Shown here in pieces: positions 17,918 through 25,903 of a DNA stretch of 64,000 nt; position 1 is the first letter of the stretch; every line of letters begins with the position of its first letter. A model generated the notes under the pieces. The model was given only the letters and a program-made list of their open reading frames with translations, ran no database searches and was not told where the DNA came from. The position numbers and the translations under genes are program-made. The DNA is from Bifidobacterium asteroides (GTDB lineage Bacteria; Actinomycetota; Actinomycetes; Actinomycetales; Bifidobacteriaceae). The DNA lies in NCBI RefSeq assembly GCF_003202695.1, contig NZ_QGLL01000009.1, forward strand, positions 248,001 through 312,000, read 5' to 3'.

Positions 17918-18328
17918 TCAGCCCTGTTGACCTGCGATGGGATCACTGGAAGTGATGGGGATGAAACCGGTCCGTCGATTTGGCATCGGCGCCTTGGGGT
18001 TCTGGTCATGACGAAGAGGAGCAGCAGGAACAACATGAACCTCAGGCCGGGGCATGTCGACGGCTGGAGCGGGAGCGGCAGGTCGAGGCGCAGCGCTAAG
18101 GACTGGAGCAGGTGCAGCTGGCTGCGGCCCATCTTCGGCCGGGGCAGGTCGCTTCTGCCTGTTGCGTTTGAGCTCCGTATTGAAGATCTTCCCTTGTTCG
18201 ACCGTCAGCTCGCCCTTCCTAACCAGGCCGTCAACGATCTCCTGGCCCTTCTCCACGCCTGTGGCCAGTGCCCCGATGCCAGCCAAAAACACCTTGTGCA
18301 ATCCATCACCGATATGCAAATCCGACAT
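17918..18328 (-). CDS. Phasin-like small protein with Ala/Pro-rich tail
   Basis: Small protein of 136 residues. The start is ATG 18328 (MSDLHIGDGLHK) with GGGAGG 7 nt upstream; a longer frame exists but lacks a ribosome site. The first 55 residues, DLHIGDGLHKVFLAGIGALATGVEKGQEIVDGLVRKGEL onward, resemble the short amphipathic helical protein family related to polyhydroxyalkanoate-granule phasins. The remainder is low-complexity, rich in Ala, Pro and Arg, and probably disordered. Phasin-like proteins of this size are widespread in Actinobacteria without PHA synthesis; the function is unknown. Confidence 0.7.
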   Translation of the reverse strand: MSDLHIGDGLHKVFLAGIGALATGVEKGQEIVDGLVRKGELTVEQGKIFNTELKRNRQKRPAPAEDGPQPAAPAPVLSAAPRPAAPAPAVDMPRPEVHVVPAAPLRHDQNPKAPMPNRRTGFIPITSSDPIAGQQG

Positions 18329-18581
18329 GATATGCCTCCCAGCATTCATACGCCCTTGAAGTACCAGGCTTATTCGAACGGCTGCGCCCCTTTTCACCGC
18401 CAAGAAACGAGCAGCCATCTGCGATTACAGTCTAGCCGGATATTCCAAGCCGAACCGTGCAACACCATGGCGGGAAGGGCAGTCTGCGCCCTTCCCCGGC
18501 GCGCAGGCGACCGCCTCTGCCCTGACCCGAAAGCCGTGTGCGTCTCCTGCAGAGGCCAACGCCAGGAATCGCAGGCTCCTA

Positions 18582-19412
18582 TCACCGTGGCCTTGATGCG
18601 GCAATACGGCTGGCCTGATCAGCCAGGGAGTCCAGACGCTCCAGTTCATTTTGACTCTTCTGGTCCACGGCTTCCTTCATCTGGACGAAGGTGCCCTGGC
18701 CGTACCGCCTTTCGGCCGCACTCTTGATAAGGAAGTCCGTGATGGCCGGATTCTTCGGCAGCAGCGACCCATGCATGTAGGTGCCGATGACCTTTTTCCA
18801 TCGGGCCCCCTCGGTATGGTCCTTGCCATTGTTGCCGCGGCCATCTTCAGCCACCCTGCCCAGAGGTTGGGTACCCTCTCCCAGATAGGTCAGACCCGAG
18901 TGGTTCTCATAGCCGACCACCCTGCCGAAGTCCTCTGCCTGCTCCATCAAGTTGCCGATCATCCGCTCTGGTTGGGCGATGGTGTGCACGTCAAGGATGC
19001 CGATCCCCTCCAGGCGCTCATGGTCGGAGGTCTCGAAATAATGCCCGAAGAGCTGATAGAGCCCGCATATCATCAGCATAGGCACATCCTGGTCGGCCAG
19101 ATCGTGCAGAAGTCCGCCCCGCTCGCGCAGGTCGTCGATGATCCGTTCCTGGCCATGGTCCTGGCCGCCGCCGCCAAGGACCATATCGATCCGCTCTGGC
19201 CATGCATCACCGGGATTGTAATAGCGGACCATGGGACGGAACCCATACAGCTCAGCCCTGCGGGTCACGCTGAGTATATTGCCCGAATCCCCATAGATGT
19301 TCATATCACGGTGGTAGAGGGAGAGGATCTGCAACGGCGGATGAACCCCTGTAGCCTTGGCCTTATCCTGCATCTGCGGCATTCCAGCGCTCCTTTTGGT
19401 TTGCTCGCTCAT
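18582..19412 (-). CDS. gatD: Lipid II isoglutaminyl synthase, glutamine amidotransferase subunit GatD
   Basis: Supplies ammonia from glutamine to MurT for amidation of D-Glu in lipid II to D-isoglutamine. There are 276 residues, a class I CobB/CobQ-like amidotransferase. The N-terminal strand LQILSLYHRDMNIYGDSGNIL is characteristic of GatD. The nucleophile lies in MLMICGLYQLFGHYF, and the catalytic His in GTYMHGSLLPKNP. VLGGGGQDH matches the oxyanion/glycine-rich region. The ATG overlaps the murT stop (ATGA), so the two subunits are co-translated. The first 25 residues have no counterpart in the core fold, and an internal start is possible. Confidence 0.92.
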   Translation of the reverse strand: MSEQTKRSAGMPQMQDKAKATGVHPPLQILSLYHRDMNIYGDSGNILSVTRRAELYGFRPMVRYYNPGDAWPERIDMVLGGGGQDHGQERIIDDLRERGGLLHDLADQDVPMLMICGLYQLFGHYFETSDHERLEGIGILDVHTIAQPERMIGNLMEQAEDFGRVVGYENHSGLTYLGEGTQPLGRVAEDGRGNNGKDHTEGARWKKVIGTYMHGSLLPKNPAITDFLIKSAAERRYGQGTFVQMKEAVDQKSQNELERLDSLADQASRIAASRPR

Positions 19413-20800
19413 GCGCCCACCCCGGCATCGTCCACGCTCGTGACCCTGCCAAGGGCGGACCGGAGCCGGAGCATAGAGGTGTAGGTGCAGTAGATACGCT
19501 TGGGTCGGCCGGGATGCATCGCAAGGAAGGCTGCCAGAGCCCGATCCAGGTCGGTCTCGATCGCCTCCGTAGGCACCTGGTCATAGGCCAGACGCAAGGC
19601 CATGTCATAAGCCCGGGTGCCGGAGACCATGGCCACGCCGGTATCGCTGAGCGAGGTGAAGTCCACATCCCAGAGCCAGCTCATATCACGCCCGTCCGCA
19701 TACTCGTCGCGGATGGCGATCATGGTATCCTGTCCGGCCGGATCGAAGGAGGACAGCGCCAGGCGGAAGCCCATGGGGTTCTTGACCAGGACCAGCTCAA
19801 CCGGCGCGCCCTGGTAGGTGATGACCTCCCCACGGCCGAAGGCGGGCGTCACCTTGGACAGGGCATCCATGAGCGCTGCATCATCTGGCTCCTTCTCCTC
19901 CAGAACGACTCTCACCAGCGCCAGTGCAGCAGCCGCATTGTAGAGGTTGTAGACGCCTTCCAGACGTAGATCGGTCTCCAGGATTCGGCCGTCCAGACGG
20001 AAGGCAGCCCTGTGGTCCATGACCCGTTCCAGGGTCACTTCGGCTGGCAGCCAGTGACCGTGCCGGACTGGGCGGGGAGCACTGCTCGCACCGGCACCGT
20101 CAGCAGCCCGGTCTGAGGCATGCATGTCGTCATCGGTGGGGAAATAGGTCAACAGGTCATCTGACAGGCCGAAGTAGGCCACGCCGGTCTGGGCCGGCGT
20201 CAGGGCGGCCAGGCTGGCGATGCGCGGATCCTCCCGGTTGAGGACGACCGTGCCCGTGGTGGCCTGGGCCACCTGACCCAACAGCCGGGCTGTAGTGTCG
20301 ATTTCCCCAAACCGGTCCAGCTGGTCGCGCATGACATTGAGCAGGAGTGCATAGCGTGGCTTGACCTGTCGCACGAAGTGGACCGCATAGGCCTCGTCCA
20401 GCTCCAGGACCGCAATATCGGCATGCAGACGGCCTGACAGCCCCAGTGCAGATACCAAGGCCGAGACCACGCCGCGGGTGAAGTTGGACCCCGTCGGATT
20501 GGTGAAGACCTTGAGACCCAAGGACTCCAGCATGGAGGCCACCATTCGGGTGGTGGTGGTCTTGCCATTGGTTCCCGAAACCAGAACCACCCCGCGAGGA
20601 AGGCCTGACAGGGTCCTAGCCAAGAAGTCCGGGTCGATCCGCTCCACCACCCTGCCGGGCAGGGCCGAACCGCCGTGATGGGACAGACGCGAACCGAGGC
20701 GTATCGCCTTGCCGACTAGAAGGGCCAGGAAGGCGCGCCAAGGCCGACGGGGATGACCAGGCTGATTGGCAGGCTGCTTCTTGGAAGCCGTGGAACGCAT
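19409..20800 (-). CDS. murT: Lipid II isoglutaminyl synthase, Mur ligase-like subunit MurT
   Basis: ATP-dependent subunit that activates the D-Glu carboxylate of lipid II for amidation, 463 residues. The Mur-ligase P-loop is VLVSGTNGKTTTTRMVAS (about 72-89), followed by NPTGSNFTRGVVSAL and VLELDEAYAVHFV. LLNVMRDQLDRFGEID and the C-terminal DUF1727-type part with LVKNPMGFRLAL fit the family. In Staphylococcus aureus MurT a four-cysteine zinc ribbon is inserted after the NxEDP region; here that region (residues about 190-270) contains no cysteine and is a variable Asp/Ala-rich linker. The only cysteine in the protein is near the C-terminus (RIYCTYT). It lies 3 nt downstream of dnaB on the same strand. 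Confidence 0.92.
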   Translation of the reverse strand: MRSTASKKQPANQPGHPRRPWRAFLALLVGKAIRLGSRLSHHGGSALPGRVVERIDPDFLARTLSGLPRGVVLVSGTNGKTTTTRMVASMLESLGLKVFTNPTGSNFTRGVVSALVSALGLSGRLHADIAVLELDEAYAVHFVRQVKPRYALLLNVMRDQLDRFGEIDTTARLLGQVAQATTGTVVLNREDPRIASLAALTPAQTGVAYFGLSDDLLTYFPTDDDMHASDRAADGAGASSAPRPVRHGHWLPAEVTLERVMDHRAAFRLDGRILETDLRLEGVYNLYNAAAALALVRVVLEEKEPDDAALMDALSKVTPAFGRGEVITYQGAPVELVLVKNPMGFRLALSSFDPAGQDTMIAIRDEYADGRDMSWLWDVDFTSLSDTGVAMVSGTRAYDMALRLAYDQVPTEAIETDLDRALAAFLAMHPGRPKRIYCTYTSMLRLRSALGRVTSVDDAGVGA

Positions 20801-20802
20801 GA

Positions 20803-22224
20803 TCAGACCCCTCCCTGCTGATAGTCCTGGGGCATGTCCTTGAACTTGGACTTCTCGCCCAGGAAGGCCAGCTTGAAGGTGTCGGTGGGACCATTGCGGT
20901 GCTTGGCCAGGATGATGTCGGCCTCGCCGGGACGGTCCTCCTTGTCGTAGAAGTCAGGTCGATGGACCAGAAAGACCACGTCGGCATCCTGCTCGATGGA
21001 TCCAGACTCGCGCAGGTCGGAGAGCATGGGCTTCTTGTCGTTGCGCATCTCAGGACCGCGGTTGAGCTGGCTCAGCGCCACCACTGGAACCTCCAGCTCC
21101 TTGGCCAGCAGCTTCAGAGCGCGTGAGAAGTCGGAGACCTCCTGCTGGCGGGATTCGACCCGCTTGCCCGAAGTCATCAGCTGCAGGTAATCGATGACCA
21201 CCAGCTTCAGATCGTTGGTCTGCTTGAGCCGACGGCACTTGGCGCGGATCTCCATCAGGCTCATATTGGGCGAATCGTCCAGGAAGAGCGGGGCGTCCTG
21301 CAGTCTGCTCCAAAAAGTGTTCAGGGTGTTCCAACGCTCAGGGGTGATGTCGTCCGCCCGGCGCAGGGCCACTAGGGGGATGTCGGTCTCCGCCGAGATG
21401 ATGCGCTGGGCCAGCTCGGTCTTGCTCATCTCCAGGGAGAAGACCACTGTGGTCATGTTGTTGTGGAGGGCTGCGGCGCGGGCGAAGTCGATGCCCAGGG
21501 TGGACTTGCCCATGGCGGGGCGACCGGCCACCACGATCATCTGCCCGGGCTGCAGGCCCTGGGTCACGTCGTCGATGCTCTTGAAGCCGGTGGGCACGCC
21601 CCGCTCCATGTCGCCGTTCTGCAGCTTGTCCAGCTGGTCCAGGGTGTCATGGACGACCGGCCCGATGGCCTCGTAATCCTGACGGACCCTGCCCACGCTC
21701 ATCTCGTAGACCTCGGCCTGGGCCAGATTGACGATGTCCTCGGCCTGAGAGCCCTCGGCCGAGTAGCCCAGCTGGGCGATCTTGGTGCCGGCCGCGATCA
21801 CATTGCGCAGGATGGCCCGCTGGTGGACGATTTCGGCATAGTAGGTGGCGTTAGCGGCGGTCGGGACCGAGGCCACCAGGGAATGCAGATAGTCGGTGCC
21901 CCCCACCTTCTCCAGGTCGCCGGACTTGAGCAGCTCGTTGGCCACCAGGACGGCATCAACCGGCTGGGAGGCCGAGAAGAGAGTGACGATGGCCTCGTAG
22001 ATGGTCTGGTGCTTGGGCTGGTAGAAATCGGATATCTCTATCATCTGGCTGACCTCGCCGATGGCGTCCTTGCTCATGAGCATGCCGCCCAGCACGGCCA
22101 TCTCCGCATCGTCGTCATGCGGGGGCACCCGGTCGAAGAGCATGTCGCGGCCTGTCCGGGCATGATCGGTGGGACGCTGCTCGGGATGGGTGTAGTCGGT
22201 ATAGTCGTCGGAAGCCATAGCCAC
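20803..22224 (-). CDS. dnaB: Replicative DNA helicase DnaB
   Basis: Hexameric helicase that unwinds the fork and binds primase. There are 473 residues without an intein. The N-terminal domain begins VPPHDDDAEMAVLGGMLMS, the standard DnaB opening. Walker A is GRPAMGKSTLGIDFARAAA, followed by VVFSLEMSKTELAQR. Walker B is LKLVVIDYLQLM, then VVALSQLNRGPE and the C-terminal LRESGSIEQDADVVFLVHR. Two ATGs occur at the N-terminus (22224 and 22218). It is upstream of murT-gatD and divergent from a MATE gene; the shared promoter region carries DnaA boxes. Confidence 0.97.
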   Translation of the reverse strand: MAMASDDYTDYTHPEQRPTDHARTGRDMLFDRVPPHDDDAEMAVLGGMLMSKDAIGEVSQMIEISDFYQPKHQTIYEAIVTLFSASQPVDAVLVANELLKSGDLEKVGGTDYLHSLVASVPTAANATYYAEIVHQRAILRNVIAAGTKIAQLGYSAEGSQAEDIVNLAQAEVYEMSVGRVRQDYEAIGPVVHDTLDQLDKLQNGDMERGVPTGFKSIDDVTQGLQPGQMIVVAGRPAMGKSTLGIDFARAAALHNNMTTVVFSLEMSKTELAQRIISAETDIPLVALRRADDITPERWNTLNTFWSRLQDAPLFLDDSPNMSLMEIRAKCRRLKQTNDLKLVVIDYLQLMTSGKRVESRQQEVSDFSRALKLLAKELEVPVVALSQLNRGPEMRNDKKPMLSDLRESGSIEQDADVVFLVHRPDFYDKEDRPGEADIILAKHRNGPTDTFKLAFLGEKSKFKDMPQDYQQGGV

Positions 22225-22350
22225 GATTCTACGAAGAGAACCGTTCTTGACGGCCCCATGAGGAGGATTTCACCCAAGGCATTCACTAGGAGACCCAGGG
22301 CACTCTGGATATAGCTTCGAGTCGTTCCTGCATGTGTACAGAAAAATAAG

Positions 22351-22401
22351 TTATCCACATTCAAGGCGTGTCCTAGAGGACATGTGCGCAACTTATCCAC
22401 C
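22351..22401. promoter_or_regulatory. DnaA-box pair upstream of dnaB
   Basis: TTATCCACA (22351-22359, perfect consensus) and TTATCCACC (22393-22401, one mismatch), same orientation, 42 nt apart. They lie in the 327-bp AT-richer gap between divergent dnaB and the MATE gene. The rest of the gap shows no gene. A role in DnaA control of dnaB is inference. Confidence 0.5.
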
Positions 22402-22551
22402 TCATGGGTATAACTCTGTGCAAAACTTGGGGACAGTCTTCCACATCATCAATCCAGCTTGCGCTCATGTCTGTTCGGTGATATTGCATCTACCGGCAAG
22501 GTGTCCACGGACTGGCTTCCCGGGGTTGTGTCTTCAGTCCAGAGCATTAGC

Positions 22552-23952
22552 ATGGCGTCCATGCGCAGCCACAGGCACACCCCCGAAACCAAAAACGGAT
22601 CAATCACGCCGGAAGAACGGCGGGCAACCTACCGGACCATCGCTGGCCTGGCTATACCCACCTTCGGCCAGCTGATCGCATCCCCGCTCTTCGTCATGAT
22701 CGACACCGCCATCGTGGGCCACATCAGCGACTCGGCCCTGGCCGGGCTCTCCATCGGGTCCACCGTGGTGCTGACCACCGTAGGCCTGTGCATCTTTCTG
22801 GCCTACGGAACCACCTCCCAGGTGGCCCGGCTCATGGGCGCCGGACGCCGCAGGGAGGGAATGCAGGCGGGGGTGGACGGCATGTGGCTAGCCTTCGTCA
22901 TCGGCCTTGTCGTCTGCGCCCTGATCCTGGCTCTGAGCCGGCCCATCTGCAGCCTGATGGGAGCCCGGGGGCCGGTCCTGCAGGCGGCGCAGACCTATCT
23001 GAATGCCCTGGTCTTCGGCCTGCCAGCCATGCTCCTGGTCTACGCCGCCAACGGCATCTTCCGGGGGCTGCAAAAGGTAAAGATCACCCTAGTGGCCGCC
23101 GTATCAGGCGCTATCCTCAACACCGCCCTGGAGGTCCTGCTGGTCTTCGGCCTGCACATGGACATTCTGGGCTCGGGCCTAGCCACCCTGATCGCTGAGT
23201 GGGCCATGGGACTCTTCCTGACCATACCAGCCCTGGTCTGGGCTCGTCGAGAAGGCGCCCAGCTGCGACCCCGACTCTCAGGCATGGCGGCCAGCATGGG
23301 CGATGGCTTCCCGCTCTTCCTGCGAACCCTGGCCCTACGGGTCTGCCTGTTCATGACCGTGGTGGCTGCGGCCCACCTGGGCGAGCAGGTGCTGGCCGCC
23401 TACCAGGGGGTCAACTCGGCTTGGAACTTCGGACTGAACATGCTGGATGCCGTGGGCATCGCCGGTCAGTCACTGGTAGCCACCGAGCTGGGCGCCGGAC
23501 AGCGGCTGCGAGCACGGATCATGACCGACCTGTCAGCCAAGGCCGGCATGGCTATGGGCGTGCTGGTCGGGCTGGTCATGATCGCTCTGGGCCTCTTCGC
23601 CGCTCCCCTGTTCAGCCCCACGCCGGCCATCAGGTCGCTGATCACCGTGGGCATGATCGTCCAAGGTGTCTTCATGCCCGTCGCCGGATGGATGTGGGCA
23701 CTGGACGGAATCCTGATCGGAGCCGGGGACTATCGATACCTGGCAGCTACCTGCTCCCTGACGGCTGTGATCTACGTAATCGGGCTGCTGGGCATGACAG
23801 CTCTGGCCGTGAACTGGACGCCCACCTGGCGGATAGCCATGCTCTGGGCCGTTCTCAATGTCCTCTTCATCGGCGTCAGAGCCATCTGCAATGGCTTGAG
23901 AACGCGCACCGATGTCTGGATGGGAACAATCGACCAGGCCGGCCAAGCCTGA
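22552..23952 (+). CDS. MATE family efflux transporter
   Basis: Cation-coupled multidrug or metabolite exporter of the inner membrane. The start is ATG 22552 (MASMRSHRHTP) because upstream codons are in promoter-like sequence; the SD is weak and ATG 22561 is an alternative. The 466-residue product has about 12 membrane segments. The first MATE repeat opens with GLAIPTFGQLIASPLFVMIDTAIVGHISDSALAGLSIG, the D in MIDTA being the conserved N-lobe acid. NGIFRGLQKVKITLVAAVSGAILN ends the first half. The second repeat starts near FPLFLRTLALRVCLFM. The subfamily is DinF-like, judging from GxxRGLQ. Substrate unknown. Confidence 0.92.
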   Translation: MASMRSHRHTPETKNGSITPEERRATYRTIAGLAIPTFGQLIASPLFVMIDTAIVGHISDSALAGLSIGSTVVLTTVGLCIFLAYGTTSQVARLMGAGRRREGMQAGVDGMWLAFVIGLVVCALILALSRPICSLMGARGPVLQAAQTYLNALVFGLPAMLLVYAANGIFRGLQKVKITLVAAVSGAILNTALEVLLVFGLHMDILGSGLATLIAEWAMGLFLTIPALVWARREGAQLRPRLSGMAASMGDGFPLFLRTLALRVCLFMTVVAAAHLGEQVLAAYQGVNSAWNFGLNMLDAVGIAGQSLVATELGAGQRLRARIMTDLSAKAGMAMGVLVGLVMIALGLFAAPLFSPTPAIRSLITVGMIVQGVFMPVAGWMWALDGILIGAGDYRYLAATCSLTAVIYVIGLLGMTALAVNWTPTWRIAMLWAVLNVLFIGVRAICNGLRTRTDVWMGTIDQAGQA

Positions 23953-23992
23953 AACAGTCACCTACGGCGAGCAAATGCGCAGAAGACGCAAG

Positions 23993-24035
23993 AACCCCAC
24001 CGCTGAACCATGAAATTGGCCATGGCGGCGGGGTT
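23993..24035. terminator. Shared hairpin between MATE and PII genes
   Basis: An 11-bp stem (23993-24003 with 24025-24035, one mismatch) lies between two convergent genes. T-runs are poor on both sides, so termination efficiency is uncertain. Confidence 0.45.
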
Positions 24036-24093
24036 GTGCAAAGCCAGCAAAGCAGGAATGGCCATGCCCAAGCGACGGCGGCAGACTGCTGCC

Positions 24094-24432
24094 TCAGATG
24101 GCGTCTACGCCGGTCTCTCCGGTGCGGACCCTGACCACCGAATCCAGGGTCTGCACCCAGACCTTGCCGTCGCCCACGGTGTTTGTGGCAGCGGCCTGGA
24201 TGATGGCGTCTACCAGGTCATAGACCCGCTGGTCCTCGGTCAGCACCTCCACGCGCACCTTGGGGACCAGGTCCACCTTGACAGTGCTGCCCCGGTAGAT
24301 TTCCTTATGGCCGCCCTGCCGACCATAGCCCCGAGCTGACGAGACGGTCATGCCGTGCACGCCCACCTCTGTCAGAGCCTGCTTGACCTGTTCCAGCCGT
24401 CCGGGCTGAATAATGGCGGTGATGAGTTTCAT
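24094..24432 (-). CDS. glnB: Nitrogen regulatory PII protein lacking Tyr51
   Basis: Trimeric PII signal protein that reads 2-oxoglutarate, ATP and ADP and gates the ammonium channel; 112 residues, the standard length. The family opening MKLITAIIQPGRLEQVKQAL and the segment GVHGMTVSSARGYGRQGGH are present. The C-terminal VGDGKVWVQTLDSVVRVRTGE is the second PII signature. The T-loop reads HKEIYRGSTVKVDLVPK. Counting from Met1, Tyr46 is kept, but position 51, the Tyr that GlnD uridylylates in enterics and adenylylates in corynebacteria, is Val. It lies 17 nt downstream of amtB. No glnD follows; the next gene is convergent. The pairing with amtB suggests GlnK-type work. Confidence 0.93.
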   Translation of the reverse strand: MKLITAIIQPGRLEQVKQALTEVGVHGMTVSSARGYGRQGGHKEIYRGSTVKVDLVPKVRVEVLTEDQRVYDLVDAIIQAAATNTVGDGKVWVQTLDSVVRVRTGETGVDAI

Positions 24433-24449
24433 GCTGCCTTCCTTTCTGA

Positions 24450-25715
24450 TCAGTCCAGACCAGACCCGAACTCATAGGCGCTCTCGCCTTGGTCGCTCTG
24501 GTCGACGCCGATGATCTCCTGGTCCTCGCTGACCCTCCAGCCAATGGTCTTCTCCAGCGCAAAAGCGATCACGCCAGTTACTGCAGCCGCGTAAATAATC
24601 GCAATCAGCGCTACCAGGAACTGAACCAGCAGCTGCCGGAAATCGCCACCGGCCAGAAAGCCCGTGCCGGTACCAAAGAAGCCTATCAGCAGAGTGCCCA
24701 AGAGACCACCCACACCGTGGATGCCTACCACATCCAAGGAGTCGTCATAGGCGAAACGGAACTTGAGTCCGCAGGCCAGGCAGCAGACAAAACCAGCTAA
24801 CAGACCGATGACCAGGGCCCAGAGCGGGGAAACCACGTCGGCCGCTGGAGTGATGGCCACCAAACCGGCGACCATGCCGGATGCGGCACCCATGGCGGTG
24901 TAGTGCCCCGTGCGTATCCGTTCAGTAAAGAGCCAGCCCAGAGTGGCGGCACTGGCGGCCATGGTCGTGGAAACCCAGGCATATCCTGCCGTTCCGTTGG
25001 CAGCGAAGGCGGACCCGGCATTGAAGCCGAACCAGCCGAACCAGAGCAGGAAGGCGCCCAGCATGACCATGGGCACATTGTGGGGCCGCATGACCTGCTT
25101 GGGGAAGCCTACCCGCCTGCCAATGATGAGCACAATGATCAGAGCCGCCACGGCTGCATTGATGTGGATGACCGTGCCACCAGCGAAATCATGAGCGGGG
25201 GCTCCGATGGCGTTGGAAATGGGACCGTCTGCCGAGAGCAGGCCGTGATTCCATACCATGTGGGCCATGGGCCCGTAATCCAAGGTGACCCAGAGGGCAA
25301 CGAATATCATCCAGGTGCTGATTCTGACTCGCTCTGCCAGGGCTCCCGAGATCAGAGCCACGCAGATCATGGCGAAGGCGGCCTGGAAGGCGATGTCCAC
25401 CGTATGCGGGTAGGCAGCGTTTGCGGAATCAAGCGAGGTGAAGACCCCATCCTTGGCTATGACCGTGTCCTTGAGCAAAAAGCCGGTGATGGGATCGCCG
25501 AAGACGCCTCCGATATCCTTGCCTGCAAAGGAAATCGACCATCCCCAGAGGGCCCAGATAATCCCCGTCACGGCAATGGCCAGCGTGGACATCATCATCA
25601 TGTTGAGTACAGCCTTAGCCCGGACCATACCCCCATAGAAGAAAGCCACCGCCGGAGTCATCAGAAAGACCATAGACGCCGCTACCAGCATCCAGGCAGC
25701 ATTTCCAGAATCCAT
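24450..25715 (-). CDS. amtB: Ammonium transporter AmtB
   Basis: Trimeric ammonium channel of the Amt/Rh family, 421 residues. The start is ATG 25715 (MDSGNAAWML), preceded by GAGAGG; a TTG/ATG 27 nt upstream would lengthen it. There are about 11 membrane segments. The opening segment contains VFLMTPAVAFFYGGMVRAKAVLNMMM. The pore histidines are in GGTVIHINAAVAAL and VGIHGVGGLLGTLLIG. DYGPMAHMVWNHGLL and WFGFNAGSAFAANG are typical. The C-terminal tail (about 30 residues) is the PII-docking part. It is first of a two-gene operon with PII; a nitrogen-limitation promoter would lie in 25716-25903 but I could not pick one. Confidence 0.95.
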   Translation of the reverse strand: MDSGNAAWMLVAASMVFLMTPAVAFFYGGMVRAKAVLNMMMMSTLAIAVTGIIWALWGWSISFAGKDIGGVFGDPITGFLLKDTVIAKDGVFTSLDSANAAYPHTVDIAFQAAFAMICVALISGALAERVRISTWMIFVALWVTLDYGPMAHMVWNHGLLSADGPISNAIGAPAHDFAGGTVIHINAAVAALIIVLIIGRRVGFPKQVMRPHNVPMVMLGAFLLWFGWFGFNAGSAFAANGTAGYAWVSTTMAASAATLGWLFTERIRTGHYTAMGAASGMVAGLVAITPAADVVSPLWALVIGLLAGFVCCLACGLKFRFAYDDSLDVVGIHGVGGLLGTLLIGFFGTGTGFLAGGDFRQLLVQFLVALIAIIYAAAVTGVIAFALEKTIGWRVSEDQEIIGVDQSDQGESAYEFGSGLD

Positions 25716-25903
25716 GCCTACACCTCTCTTTTCCCCATCCATGCGATCAGCCCCCCAACAAAGAGGACTTCCCTCTGGACAGCCTACGTCAGATTCTCTT
25801 CCACTTCCCGATTCATCAAACAGGAGCAGGATGTCGGTCAGGTCACCGCCGCATTACCTCCGAGTGACTATTGGATGACCACCTTATGACCAACTCGATC
25901 AGA

